Of a stretch of 64,000 bases of DNA, positions 45,001 to 52,847 are shown one piece after another. The DNA comes from Hyphomonadaceae bacterium (GTDB lineage Bacteria; Pseudomonadota; Alphaproteobacteria; Caulobacterales; Aquidulcibacteraceae), in assembly GCA_016791445.1 (NCBI GenBank), contig JAEUMP010000002.1, positions 124,001 to 188,000 of the forward strand. Reading direction: 5' to 3'. A program made the position numbers and the translations under genes. The first letter of the stretch is position 1. Each line of letters begins with the position of its first letter. The notes beneath the pieces are model-generated. The model was not told the DNA's origin, searched no databases, and was given only the letters and a program-made list of their open reading frames with translations.

Positions 45001-46116
45001 ATGCGCTTTGTAGCGCCCTTGGTTGGGATACTTTTTGTTGCGTCGATTGTTGTTTCCGCGCGTGCGGAAGCGCAGACGGCGCGTGCAAGCGACGCCGTCG
45101 CCGTGTGCGAGACACAACGGGCTGTTTTCAAAGAAATAAGAGATCAAAATCGTCAGCAGATGGCAGCACAGGTGACGCGTGGCGTGCTCGTGGGTGTGCT
45201 GGCGGGCGCTGTGGCTGGCGGCGTCGCGGCGAATGGCCAGTCCAATACGGCGCAACGGAACACCATGATCGCCGGCGCCGTCATCGGCGGCCTCGCGGGC
45301 GGGGTGGACCAGTATCTGTCCGCCAAACGTCAGATCACCCAGAACAATCGGGAATTGGCGCGGCTGATCGAGGCGGACGCCACCGGACACGCGTCGAAGA
45401 TGAACGGGCTCACGGCTTCGATCCGGGATACCGGCAGGTGCCGGCAGGAACAGATCACGACGTGGCAACAGCGCCTCGATGCGACGCGCGGGGAGTTCGC
45501 GCAGCGCGAGGCCGCGCGCGCGAGCGCACTCGCCGCCGCTGCAGACGATCGCGCCCGTCGCGAGATCGAGCGGGACAACCGCCGTCAGGCCCAAGGCGAC
45601 ATGCGCATCATGGAGCAGATGTCGAAGGAGCGGGACATGATCGCCGCCGCCATCGAGGACGATCGGAAGCTTCAGGAGGATGTGCTCAAGTACTACGAAA
45701 CGGACATTCGTGCGATGGCGGAAGCGCAGGCGCGGGTTGAAGCGACGAGCACGGCGTCGCTTCGGGGGCCGGCGGAAGGCTACACGGTGGCCGTCGTGCC
45801 GCCTGCAATCCTCGCCGGGCAGAACGTCAACATGGGTTCCACCGCGTCGGCCTTTGGATCTTCCGGATCGGCATTTGGCGGTGGCGTTCGTTCCACGCCC
45901 GCGCCGACCGCAGTGGCGTCTGCGCCGGGCGTCGAACCATGGAAGGCGCGGATTGACCGACCGGCGATCCGACCAACCAATGGGCATCAGGCCGCGCTCG
46001 TGGCTCACAAGGACGCGAGTGCTGAATCCGTGGCGGCGACCCAATCCGGACTGGCGCGACTCCAGATGGTGTACGGCATGAGCAACGCCGCGCCGCCCGC
46101 GTCAGGCGGCGGGTGA
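45001..46116 (+). CDS. Exported glycine-zipper, coiled-coil protein
   Basis: The 371-residue protein has a signal peptide (MRFVAPLVGILFVASIVVSA). A glycine-zipper (GVLVGVLAGAVAGGVAANGQ and GAVIGGLAGG, about 60-100) follows. A long charged coiled coil spans about 105-260 (REIERDNRRQAQGDMRIMEQ), with a low-complexity Ser/Gly/Ala tail. Such zippers insert in or span membranes. It is placed between two protease genes, pointing to a shared envelope function (inference). ATG 45001 follows GGGAGGGG. Confidence 0.75.
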   Translation: MRFVAPLVGILFVASIVVSARAEAQTARASDAVAVCETQRAVFKEIRDQNRQQMAAQVTRGVLVGVLAGAVAGGVAANGQSNTAQRNTMIAGAVIGGLAGGVDQYLSAKRQITQNNRELARLIEADATGHASKMNGLTASIRDTGRCRQEQITTWQQRLDATRGEFAQREAARASALAAAADDRARREIERDNRRQAQGDMRIMEQMSKERDMIAAAIEDDRKLQEDVLKYYETDIRAMAEAQARVEATSTASLRGPAEGYTVAVVPPAILAGQNVNMGSTASAFGSSGSAFGGGVRSTPAPTAVASAPGVEPWKARIDRPAIRPTNGHQAALVAHKDASAESVAATQSGLARLQMVYGMSNAAPPASGGG

Positions 46117-46170
46117 GCGCCGGCGGCGAACAGGTTGAATTGAATGACTTCGGGCAAAGAACTCCAAGCA

Positions 46171-46205
46171 TTGCCTCTTGCCTCTTGCCTCTTGCCCCTT
46201 GCGCC
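46171..46205. repeat. Heptanucleotide tandem repeat upstream of protease gene
   Basis: Five 7-nt units run in a row: three TTGCCTC, then TTGCCCC and TTGCGCC. It lies 11 bp before the chosen start of the 46216 gene, inside a frame that stays open from 46144. Confidence 0.85.
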
Positions 46206-46215
46206 ATCGACGGAG

Positions 46216-47079
46216 ATGACTCTGAGCGTTCTTCGATGGACATTGTTCGCCTGCCTCATTTTTTGCTCCCCGTCGATCTCGCGTGCGCAGAGCCTCGAAC
46301 TGTTCGCTGCGGACCGTCGCCAGCCGGCCCATGAGCTCACTGCGAACGCTGGGCTTCGCGCAGCATCTACGTCGATAGGTCTCGTGGACGCTGTCGTATA
46401 CGAAGCCGGCGCGGTTGTTCGCGATGAGACGGGATCCGGCGTCTTGGTCGATCGTTGCCTTGTGCTCACCGCTCGTCATGTGCTTGGCCCACCGCCAGGG
46501 CCGGGCGAGGAGCGCCGCATCGAGGTGACTTGGCGGCCGCATCTGGCGAGGCGCGATGCTGTATCGCTCGGATGGACGCGCCGCTCGGCCCGAATTGTGG
46601 CGCTGGGTGGAGGTCGCGGCACGCGCAGGACAGATCTTCTCGATGACTGGGCGTTGATCGCCCTTGATCGTCCGATCAAAGGCATCGAACCCACACCGCT
46701 CGATGCGCATGATTGCTGTGCGCAAAGCACGACAGAGCCCATGGCGCTCTTGGGATTTCCGGCCGATCATTTCGAGCGCGCCAATCCGGTGCCGTGGGTT
46801 GATCCAGAGTGTCGTGTATCCGAAACGCTTGCGAACGGTATCGTCGCCACAAGTTGCCAGGCGACGAGCGGAAATTCGGGAGGTCCTCTTCTGGTGTTGC
46901 GCGCCGAAGGGTGGCGGGTCGCAGCCGTGCTCACCCGTGCGAACGCCCCTCGGATCGGCGGCGGCGTGAGTGGCGACGAGAATTTCGCTATCCCGATCGA
47001 CGGCTTTCTGCGCCGCGTTGTGGCCCGAGCAAACCTGGACGCGTCTTGCGGGCCGTGGGTCGCTCCCGGTCGGAGTTAG
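46216..47079 (+). CDS. Exported trypsin-like serine protease, short form
   Basis: The 287-residue protein has a signal peptide (MTLSVLRWTLFACLIFCSPS ending in SRAQ). A trypsin-fold domain follows with His in VLTARHVLG, Asp in LLDDWALIALD and Ser in ATSGNSGGPLL. It has cysteines in CVL, DCCAQ and ECR, typical of periplasmic domains. It is the second protease of the cluster and ends about 70 bp before the left end of the mobile element. ATG 46216 is chosen because the signal peptide starts there; a heptanucleotide repeat lies just upstream. Confidence 0.85.
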   Translation: MTLSVLRWTLFACLIFCSPSISRAQSLELFAADRRQPAHELTANAGLRAASTSIGLVDAVVYEAGAVVRDETGSGVLVDRCLVLTARHVLGPPPGPGEERRIEVTWRPHLARRDAVSLGWTRRSARIVALGGGRGTRRTDLLDDWALIALDRPIKGIEPTPLDAHDCCAQSTTEPMALLGFPADHFERANPVPWVDPECRVSETLANGIVATSCQATSGNSGGPLLVLRAEGWRVAAVLTRANAPRIGGGVSGDENFAIPIDGFLRRVVARANLDASCGPWVAPGRS

Positions 47080-47150
47080 TGGACAGATCCCTATCCCCCG
47101 GCGGCCCACGCGTCGGCGCCCCGGTGTTTTCGGGCGCGGAGCCAAGTTGC

Positions 47151-47202
47151 GCCCCATGGTGCCGCCAGAGGGACTCGAACCCCCGACCCCCTGATTACAA
47201 AT
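47151..47202. repeat. Left attachment site: 3' remnant of tRNA-Thr
   Basis: 52 bp match 55952-56003 exactly, including the last 46 nt of the tRNA-Thr gene. The sequence after 47202 departs from a tRNA, so this is a remnant and not a second tRNA. It marks one end of the mobile element. Confidence 0.93.
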
Positions 47203-47224
47203 TACCGGCCCCTTGGTATTTGAC

Positions 47225-47233
47225 AGGTAGCAC
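47225..47233 (-). promoter_or_regulatory. Candidate integrase arm site
   Basis: AGGTAGCAC is the reverse complement of GTGCTACCT, which recurs at 47345-47353 and, as TGCTACCT, at 55881-55888 near the other end. Confidence 0.4.
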
Positions 47234-47344
47234 GAAGTGATTGCGAGGTATCGAGAAACCAAGGGCGGCATGGGGAAAGGGTATCTTGAAGGGGCGTGAG
47301 GGTCGCGGGAAAACAGCGCCGAGTATCGCAAAGTTGCTGCCTAT

Positions 47345-47353
47345 GTGCTACCT
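47345..47353 (+). promoter_or_regulatory. Candidate integrase arm site
   Basis: GTGCTACCT lies 48 bp before the integrase start. The same octamer core TGCTACCT occurs near both ends of the element. Confidence 0.4.
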
Positions 47354-47400
47354 AGCGCCACCTGGGCCGCTACGGACGGCCGATCTGCGGAGCGGCGGCC

Positions 47401-48711
47401 GTGTGCACCGAGACCAAGCTGACCAAGCGGACCGTCGAGGCGATCCCGACGCCCGCCAAGGGCGCGGTGGCGGAGGCTTGGGACAGCGAGCTACGCGGCT
47501 TCCACGTCCGGGTATCGGCGACTGGCCGCCGGACCTTCCGGCTGTTCTACCGCTTTGGCGGGCGCCAGCGCGTGGCGACTATCGGCGAGTTGTCCGAGGC
47601 GCTGACCGCCGAACAAGCCCGCGCCCGGGCGAAGGCGCTCGTTGCGGAGATCATCGCCGGCCGCGATCCGCTTGCCGAGGCCGAGAAGGCCGCCGAGGCC
47701 GCTGCCGAGGAACGCCGCCGCGCGGTGACGGTCAATCAGCTGATCGACGTCTATCTCGACCAAGGGCCACTACTGGATCCGGCCAAGCGCGCCCGGTCTT
47801 GGGAGCATGACCGTTCATGCTTAGACGCCCATGTCCGCCCGACGCTGGGCAAGCTGCTCGCCGGGAATGTGCGGCGCGGCGACGTGGAGGGCATGGTCGC
47901 GGCCATCGCGCGCGGCAAGACGGCGCGCGTGGAAAAGCTCGGGCCGCGCGCCAAGCGCATCGTGCGCGGCGGTCCAGCCGCCGCCCGGGCGGCGCTGGTG
48001 GCCCTCTCCACGGTCTATAGCTGGTCCGAGAAGCGCGACCTGATCGTCGGCAATCCATGCAAAGGCGTCAAGAAGCCGCCCGCCGGCAAGAAAGAGCGGT
48101 ATCTGAGCGACGCCGAAGGCGCGCGCCTGCTCGACACTATCGCGGCGATGGAAACTGCCGGCGACCTGCATCCCGTCTTTGGCGACACGCTGCGCCTCCT
48201 GGCGCTGACGGGCGCGCGGCGCAGCGAGATCGAACGGCTGGAATGGTCCGAGATCGACTTTGAACGCGGCGTCGCCTTCCTGCCGGCGCATCGCAGCAAG
48301 ACGGGCCGCAAGACCATCCCGTTGTCAGCGCCCGCGCTTGCGATCCTGGCGCGACGCGAACAAAGCGGGCAGTATGTGTTTCCGTCGCCGCTGGGCGACG
48401 ACAAGCCCGCGAATGCGCTGAGCAAAAACTGGTTACGGGTGCGCGCCGCCGCCGATCTGCCGGACGTGCGCGTCCATGATCTGCGCCACACCATGGCGTC
48501 GCTGCTGGTGGCCAACGGCGCAAGCCTGCCCATGATCGGCCGCGTGCTGGGCCACACAAGCGCCGCGACGACAAGCCGTTACGCACACCTGCAGGCCGAT
48601 CCGCTGCGGGCGCTCGTGGATGCAGCGGGCGCGCGGCTGACGGCCGGGACGCGCAAGCCCGGTGACGAAGAGGGCGCGAGCGTGCTGCGGCTTTCGGGCG
48701 AAGCAGATTAG
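47401..48711 (+). CDS. int: Tyrosine recombinase (integrase) of the element
   Basis: The 436-residue protein has an N-terminal DUF4102-like arm-binding domain (KLTKRTVEAIPTPAKGAVAE), a core-binding helical domain at about 110-225, and a catalytic domain at about 235-400. The catalytic residues are R273 (TGARRSE), K300, H359 and R362 (VHDLRHT), H385 (GHTS) and Y394 (TSRYAHL). It starts at GTG 47401. All residues needed for activity are present, so the element could be mobile. Confidence 0.95.
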   Translation: MCTETKLTKRTVEAIPTPAKGAVAEAWDSELRGFHVRVSATGRRTFRLFYRFGGRQRVATIGELSEALTAEQARARAKALVAEIIAGRDPLAEAEKAAEAAAEERRRAVTVNQLIDVYLDQGPLLDPAKRARSWEHDRSCLDAHVRPTLGKLLAGNVRRGDVEGMVAAIARGKTARVEKLGPRAKRIVRGGPAAARAALVALSTVYSWSEKRDLIVGNPCKGVKKPPAGKKERYLSDAEGARLLDTIAAMETAGDLHPVFGDTLRLLALTGARRSEIERLEWSEIDFERGVAFLPAHRSKTGRKTIPLSAPALAILARREQSGQYVFPSPLGDDKPANALSKNWLRVRAAADLPDVRVHDLRHTMASLLVANGASLPMIGRVLGHTSAATTSRYAHLQADPLRALVDAAGARLTAGTRKPGDEEGASVLRLSGEAD

Positions 48712-48749
48712 GATTGCAGCGCTGCGGCTAGGCTGATCCCCGAACTCCT

Positions 48750-48802
48750 CCCCCTACAGAGGCTCGCCGCAGCGCACTTTCGTAGGGCGAGCCTGTAGGG
48801 GG
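48750..48802. promoter_or_regulatory. Hairpin overlapping the ribosome site of the 48809 gene
   Basis: CCCCCTACAG-(AG)-GCTCGCC at 48750-48768 pairs with GGCGAGCCTGTAGGGGG at 48786-48802. The right arm contains the GTAGGGGG ribosome site of the next gene, so folding would mask it. It might instead act as an integrase terminator. Confidence 0.55.
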
Positions 48803-48808
48803 CGACGG

Positions 48809-49345
48809 ATGTTCAAGAGAGTTTGGCGCTGGCTGTCTGGTGCAGATGTAGTCGCCCGTCTTGAAGCCGAATCTGTACTGCACCGCGAACAGTTGGTGCG
48901 AGACGCGACAGAACGGGCGCGCGCCGATCCGGAGGTTGCAAAGGCGCTGAACGATTACCGCGAAGAGATAACTCGTCTGACAATTGAGTCAGTCTTGGAT
49001 GTCATCGAACGCGAAGTGCAGCGCCGGCTGGTTGAGTATTACAACGGCGGCTATCACGCCGGACTTCACGAAGGGTGGACTGCCGCAAAGAATAGCCAGG
49101 TCTTTCCCGCCGTTGATGGCCCCGCCCGGGCCGAGGCGCGGCAAATCTTCGAGTCGCGACCTGAGAGTCATCCGCCCATGACAAAAGCGGAATTGGGAGA
49201 GGAACTGAAAAGGCGCATTGGCGACGTGAGCGGAAAGTCGATTGAGCGCGTATGGGCAGACATGCGCAAAGAACACCCCGACAAAACAAAAGGCCCAGGA
49301 GCGCCGAAGGGGCCGCGGAAAAACGCCGCCCCGATTTCCGAATAA
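48809..49345 (+). CDS. Hypothetical element protein
   Basis: The 178-residue protein is largely helical and charged (EAESVLHREQLVRDATERAR). It has a GGYHAGLHEGWTAAK segment and a basic C-terminus (HPDKTKGPGAPKGPRKNAA). A helix-turn-helix is possible at about 120-150 (TKAELGEELKRRIGDVSGKSIERVW). No family is recognised. Lower GC than flanking genes is likely but not computed. Confidence 0.65.
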   Translation: MFKRVWRWLSGADVVARLEAESVLHREQLVRDATERARADPEVAKALNDYREEITRLTIESVLDVIEREVQRRLVEYYNGGYHAGLHEGWTAAKNSQVFPAVDGPARAEARQIFESRPESHPPMTKAELGEELKRRIGDVSGKSIERVWADMRKEHPDKTKGPGAPKGPRKNAAPISE

Positions 49346-49360
49346 ATATTCCCCCCGCCA

Positions 49361-49390
49361 AAAAATCTCCGCCCCATATTATCGGGGGCG
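49361..49390 (-). terminator. Candidate minus-strand terminator inside the element
   Basis: The stem CGCCCC/GGGGCG (49370-49375 with 49385-49390) is followed on the minus strand by ATTTTTT. It could stop read-through of the R-M transcript toward the integrase. It lies in a relatively AT-rich gap (49346-49468) without a gene. Confidence 0.45.
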
Positions 49391-49468
49391 AACCTCAACC
49401 ATTCCTCGCACCGACGCCGCTGTGGCGTCGATTTGGCCGCAAGCAGGCGGCGCGAGGGAAGCTTAAAG

Positions 49469-49690
49469 ATGAAGTTACGCGACACGCGCGAAGCCGCCGA
49501 CTACCTGCAGGAGCGCGGCCATCCGGGGGCATCCGCCTTTCGGCTGAAGCAGCTACGCACCGAGGGCGGCGGGCCGCGCTATCGAAAGGTTGGCCGCTTC
49601 GTCCGATATGAAGAATCCGCGCTCGACGAATGGGCCGACGCACGCCTGAGCGCGCCGCGCGCGTCCACCTCGCAGACGGTAGAGGCGTGA
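49469..49690 (+). CDS. AlpA/excisionase-like HTH protein
   Basis: The 73-residue protein has an excisionase-type winged helix: MKLRDTREAADYLQERGHPG, then RLKQLRTEGGGPRYRKVGRFVRYEESALDEW. Such proteins bend DNA for excision or activate element genes. It is placed downstream of the integrase. ATG 49469 follows a GAGGGAAG site. Confidence 0.85.
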   Translation: MKLRDTREAADYLQERGHPGASAFRLKQLRTEGGGPRYRKVGRFVRYEESALDEWADARLSAPRASTSQTVEA

Positions 49691-49693
49691 GCG

Positions 49694-49963
49694 ATGTCCC
49701 AGAACATGGAAGCGCCCGCCCCGGGGGCCAATCCCGACGGCGGGCGTCTTAGTTGCAATGCGCAAACCGGGCAGGCGGCGCATCCGTTCTTTAGGGCGAC
49801 ACGGCGCGGCGCGCAAATCCACGCGCCGCACCTTGCGCACCTGCAAAGGGCCGCGCGCATCGCGCTCGCCAATGTCGCCGATCCCGAAGCGCGCGCCACG
49901 CTTGCCGACATGGTGGAGGACGCCGACCGCGTGCTGACTCTGTGCGGGAGGGCCAGCCGATGA
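49694..49963 (+). CDS. Small element protein, unknown
   Basis: The 89-residue protein has an N-terminal Pro/Gly region and a helical C-terminal half (HLAHLQRAARIALANVADPEA). It lies 3 bp after the excisionase-like gene, and its stop overlaps the next start (ATGA). No motif is recognised. Confidence 0.6.
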   Translation: MSQNMEAPAPGANPDGGRLSCNAQTGQAAHPFFRATRRGAQIHAPHLAHLQRAARIALANVADPEARATLADMVEDADRVLTLCGRASR

Positions 49964-50238
49964 GCATAGTAGAACTGTCCATCCCCACGACGAGGGGGCT
50001 GACGCTTCGGGTGAGGATCGCCGCAGACGATGCGCGTTGGCGGGAGAAGGCGCTCGCAAACCTGGACCCGTTGTCACCAGAAGCCTTCGCCATCCGCAAA
50101 GCGCCACTTACGGCTGCGGAGCGCGCGGCGTGGGATGAATACTGCCGCCAGCAAGACCTAATCGACGACCTGCAGGCGCTGGCGAGCTGCGTGCATGAAC
50201 TGCACGCCGCGCTGCTGGAGTTGGGGGACTTCGCATGA
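49960..50238 (+). CDS. Small element protein, unknown
   Basis: The 92-residue acidic protein starts at ATG 49960, which follows GGAGGG. It begins MSIVELSIPTTRGLTLRVRI and ends in a helical region. ATGA overlaps on both sides place it in one transcript with its neighbours. Confidence 0.6.
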   Translation: MSIVELSIPTTRGLTLRVRIAADDARWREKALANLDPLSPEAFAIRKAPLTAAERAAWDEYCRQQDLIDDLQALASCVHELHAALLELGDFA

Positions 50239-51191
50239 GGCCTGCCGACAAAGTGATCGACGTGAGCGGCGCAGGTCCCCAACTGCCACCGCCCGTCGTG
50301 CCCGACCCGATCTGCGCGCACGCCTTCCTCGCGATGCAATTCCCGCCGCGCGATCTGCTGTTGGCGCCGTGGCTTCCTGAAAAGGGACTGGCGATGATCG
50401 CCGCACCGCGTGGATTGGGCAAAACCCATGTGGCGCTCAACGTGGCGTTTGCGGTGGCGAGCGGTGGGAGCTTCCTGCGCTGGCGTGCAAGCGCCGCGCG
50501 CCGCGTCCTATACGTCGATGGCGAAATGCCGGCGGTGAGCCTGCAAGAGCGTCTGGCGCGCATCGTGGCGCACTCCACGGCGGACCTCGCGCCGGACGTG
50601 CTCGCCTTCCTCGCGGCCGATCAATGCGAGTTTGGCTTGCCCGATCTGTCCACGCCGGAAGGGCAAGCGCTGTTGCGTCCACGGCTCGATCCGTTTGACC
50701 TCATCGTGCTCGACAACCTCTCAACCCTGTGTCGCAGCGGGCGCGAGAATGAGGCGGAGTCCTGGGGACAGGTTCAGGCCTTCGCCCTGGAGCTTCGGCG
50801 CGCGAACAAGTCCGTCCTGTTCGTCCACCACACCGGCAAGGGCGGCGCGCAACGGGGCACATCCAAGCGCGAAGACGTGCTCGATAGCGTGCTGCTCCTG
50901 AAGCGCCCGGAGGACTATGGGGCGTCGCAAGGAGCGCGCTTCATCGTGCAATTCGACAAGGCGCGCGGCTTCACCGGCGCCGATGCGGAGCCATTCGAGG
51001 CTGCGCTTGATCCCCACACCGGCCTGTGGAGCATGACGGCCGTTTCCGAAAGCCGCGATGCGCAAATCCGCGAATTGAAGGGCATCGGCTACAGCGTGCG
51101 GGAGATCGCTGAAGAATTGGGCGTGAGCAAGAGCACGGTGGATCGCGTTCTCCAGCGCCTGAACGGAGGCGCCAATGGGCACGCCGTGTGA
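50235..51191 (+). CDS. RepA-like AAA ATPase with C-terminal HTH
   Basis: The 318-residue RecA-like ATPase resembles phage/plasmid RepA helicases. Walker A is APRGLGKT (57-64); VLYVDGEM (about 91-98) follows, and LIVLDNLST (about 155) is Walker B. At about 280-312 a helix-turn-helix is seen (YSVREIAEELGVSKSTVDRV). It may support replication or copy-number control of the excised element (inference). It overlaps its neighbours by ATGA and 17 bp. Confidence 0.87.
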   Translation: MRPADKVIDVSGAGPQLPPPVVPDPICAHAFLAMQFPPRDLLLAPWLPEKGLAMIAAPRGLGKTHVALNVAFAVASGGSFLRWRASAARRVLYVDGEMPAVSLQERLARIVAHSTADLAPDVLAFLAADQCEFGLPDLSTPEGQALLRPRLDPFDLIVLDNLSTLCRSGRENEAESWGQVQAFALELRRANKSVLFVHHTGKGGAQRGTSKREDVLDSVLLLKRPEDYGASQGARFIVQFDKARGFTGADAEPFEAALDPHTGLWSMTAVSESRDAQIRELKGIGYSVREIAEELGVSKSTVDRVLQRLNGGANGHAV

Positions 51192-51792
51192 AACTGTCCC
51201 GCGTCCCACCACCCTAGGCGTGGGACGCGGGACACCTGACGAAAAAGCGGGACAAGGCGCGGGACACTCGGCGGGACACCCGCGCGCCCTAACGTTGAAA
51301 GAACTTGCAGCGCAAGTGCTGGAGCGGGCGGCGCAACGGGACAGTACGCGGGACGCCAACCGGGACGCGGCCTCAAGTGACTGTCCCACCATCCCCGAAC
51401 TGTTGGGGCAGTCGCCAGCGTTGGCCGCTGGTGCGCGATGGCGGGACCATTTCGAGGAACGCGTCTCGATCCGCGAGCACGACGGCGGCATATCTCGCGC
51501 CGATGCTGGGGCGGGTGCGCTCGAGGACTGCGTGCAACAGTGGCGCGCGCTCAACCCGCTACAGCCTTCAGGTGAGGGCGCTTGCGTGCATTGCGGCAAG
51601 GCGCGTCCCGACACGCCTGTTCTGGCTCACGGGGGCCATGCGTGGCTGCACAATGAATGCTGGACGCCGATGAACGCGGCGCGCGCTGAGACGGCGCGCG
51701 CTGCGGTCATCGCCGCGTTGCAATTCTCAAGAGACTTCGACACGCGCGAAGAGACTTCGGCGTTTCGGGAATCATTCAAGTTGGAGGGATGA
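51175..51792 (+). CDS. Element protein with zinc-finger-like C-terminus
   Basis: The 205-residue protein has a long Gly/Ala/Arg-rich N-terminal half and a putative zinc site, ACVHCGKAR...HGGHAWLHNECW (about 138-163). It overlaps the ATPase gene by 17 bp. The function is unknown; a DNA-associated role is possible. Confidence 0.65.
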   Translation: MGTPCETVPRPTTLGVGRGTPDEKAGQGAGHSAGHPRALTLKELAAQVLERAAQRDSTRDANRDAASSDCPTIPELLGQSPALAAGARWRDHFEERVSIREHDGGISRADAGAGALEDCVQQWRALNPLQPSGEGACVHCGKARPDTPVLAHGGHAWLHNECWTPMNAARAETARAAVIAALQFSRDFDTREETSAFRESFKLEG

Positions 51793-51794
51793 GC

Positions 51795-52403
51795 ATGGCC
51801 GCGCCGCTCTACAGGGCGACATGGGAGCAAGTGTCCGCGCTCGACGCCGATCACATTGCGGGCTGGGGCGCGTTCGAGGGGTATGCCGGGCCGATCACGT
51901 TCGACGATACAGAACCCACCAAGCTCCACGTTGAGCACGACGCCGAACGCGACACGTTCAGCGCCTTCTATGTGTGGAAGCGCCAAGAGGATGAGGCCGG
52001 GCCGATCCGCTCGACAGTGCGCCTGGAGCGGCGACCGTGCCGGTTCGGAGGGACGCGCGCCTACTTCGTCTGTCCACGCTGCACACGGCGCACCTTGCGC
52101 CTCGCGGTGCTGGCGGGCGGGCTATCGTGCGGGACATGCGGGAGAATTACATGGGGGAGCCGGCGCGAGACGGAAACGCGGCGACTTGTGCGCAAGGCGA
52201 ACAAGGTCGCCCGGCGGCTGGGGCTCGACTATTTCGGCGACACGCCCAAGCGCCCGCCCCACATGCGCGCCGCAACCTACGCGCGGATCATGGCGGAGCT
52301 GGAGCCGATGAAGGCGGAGATCAATCGGCGCGTTGCGGTGCGGATGGCGCGGGCGAAGGGGCCGCTCGGCGCGTGGGGTGCGATTCTGAGGTGGGGTCTG
52401 TAG
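51795..52403 (+). CDS. Element protein with zinc ribbon
   Basis: The 202-residue protein has a zinc ribbon formed by CPRC and CGTCG (about 90-118), followed by an Arg-rich C-terminal half (RRETETRRLVRKANKVARRLG). ATG 51795 is seven bases after GGAGG; the earlier ATG 51789 lies too close. It is the last gene of the plus-strand run, converging on the R-M module. Confidence 0.65.
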   Translation: MAAPLYRATWEQVSALDADHIAGWGAFEGYAGPITFDDTEPTKLHVEHDAERDTFSAFYVWKRQEDEAGPIRSTVRLERRPCRFGGTRAYFVCPRCTRRTLRLAVLAGGLSCGTCGRITWGSRRETETRRLVRKANKVARRLGLDYFGDTPKRPPHMRAATYARIMAELEPMKAEINRRVAVRMARAKGPLGAWGAILRWGL

Positions 52404-52472
52404 TGCTGGATACTCCGGTTGAACGCGCCGGTTAGTGACGGAGACTGCGCCTAAGGGAGCCCGCTGGAAGGT

Positions 52473-52847
52473 CTAGCCGGCCGGCGGCGGGGGCCACGCC
52501 GGCATGGCGTGGCGTCGGGTTGATTGGCCATTGCTCCAGGAGACTTCGACTGATGTGGCCGTTGCCGACAATTCGATTTGGGCGTTGTCACCACCAATGT
52601 CCGCCCAGCTTTTCTTTAGATGATCCAAAAGTTCCCGGAACTTCACGCAATCCACGTCTATCGGTTCGCCCCATCGCCCAGTAGCGACAACAGACATTTC
52701 AAGGTGAGGCGTCTCAACAGAAATGCCGACTGAATCCGATTTGATTGTCGTGCGTTTGGAGACCGAGCCGCTCCCTGTTTTCGTCAGTTTGCCATACTGG
52801 CTAGCAGCTTCGCGCAAATCACCAAGCCTCAACCTAACCCGGCTCAC
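52473..52847 (-). CDS. Small protein coupled to the MmeI-type gene
   Basis: The 124-residue protein starts at GTG 52847, which overlaps the R-M stop (GTGA) and is preceded by AGGAGG. It has an N-terminal Lys/Ser segment (KLTKTGSGSVSKRTTIKSDS) and beta-rich sequence: VGISVETPHLEMSVVATGRW, VDCVKFRELLDHLKKS and IELSATATSVEVSW. The order of strands and the central helix are reminiscent of a sliding-clamp domain, but this is only a fold-level impression. The stop-start overlap and strong site suggest production with the enzyme. Confidence 0.7.
   Translation of the reverse strand: MSRVRLRLGDLREAASQYGKLTKTGSGSVSKRTTIKSDSVGISVETPHLEMSVVATGRWGEPIDVDCVKFRELLDHLKKSWADIGGDNAQIELSATATSVEVSWSNGQSTRRHAMPAWPPPPAG

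Noticed and set aside
46171-46205. CRISPR-like repeat
   Set aside because: The unit is only 7 nt with no spacers, so it is a simple tandem repeat.
47151-47202. Second tRNA-Thr gene
   Set aside because: Only the 3' half is present; sequence beyond the anticodon loop does not continue the cloverleaf.
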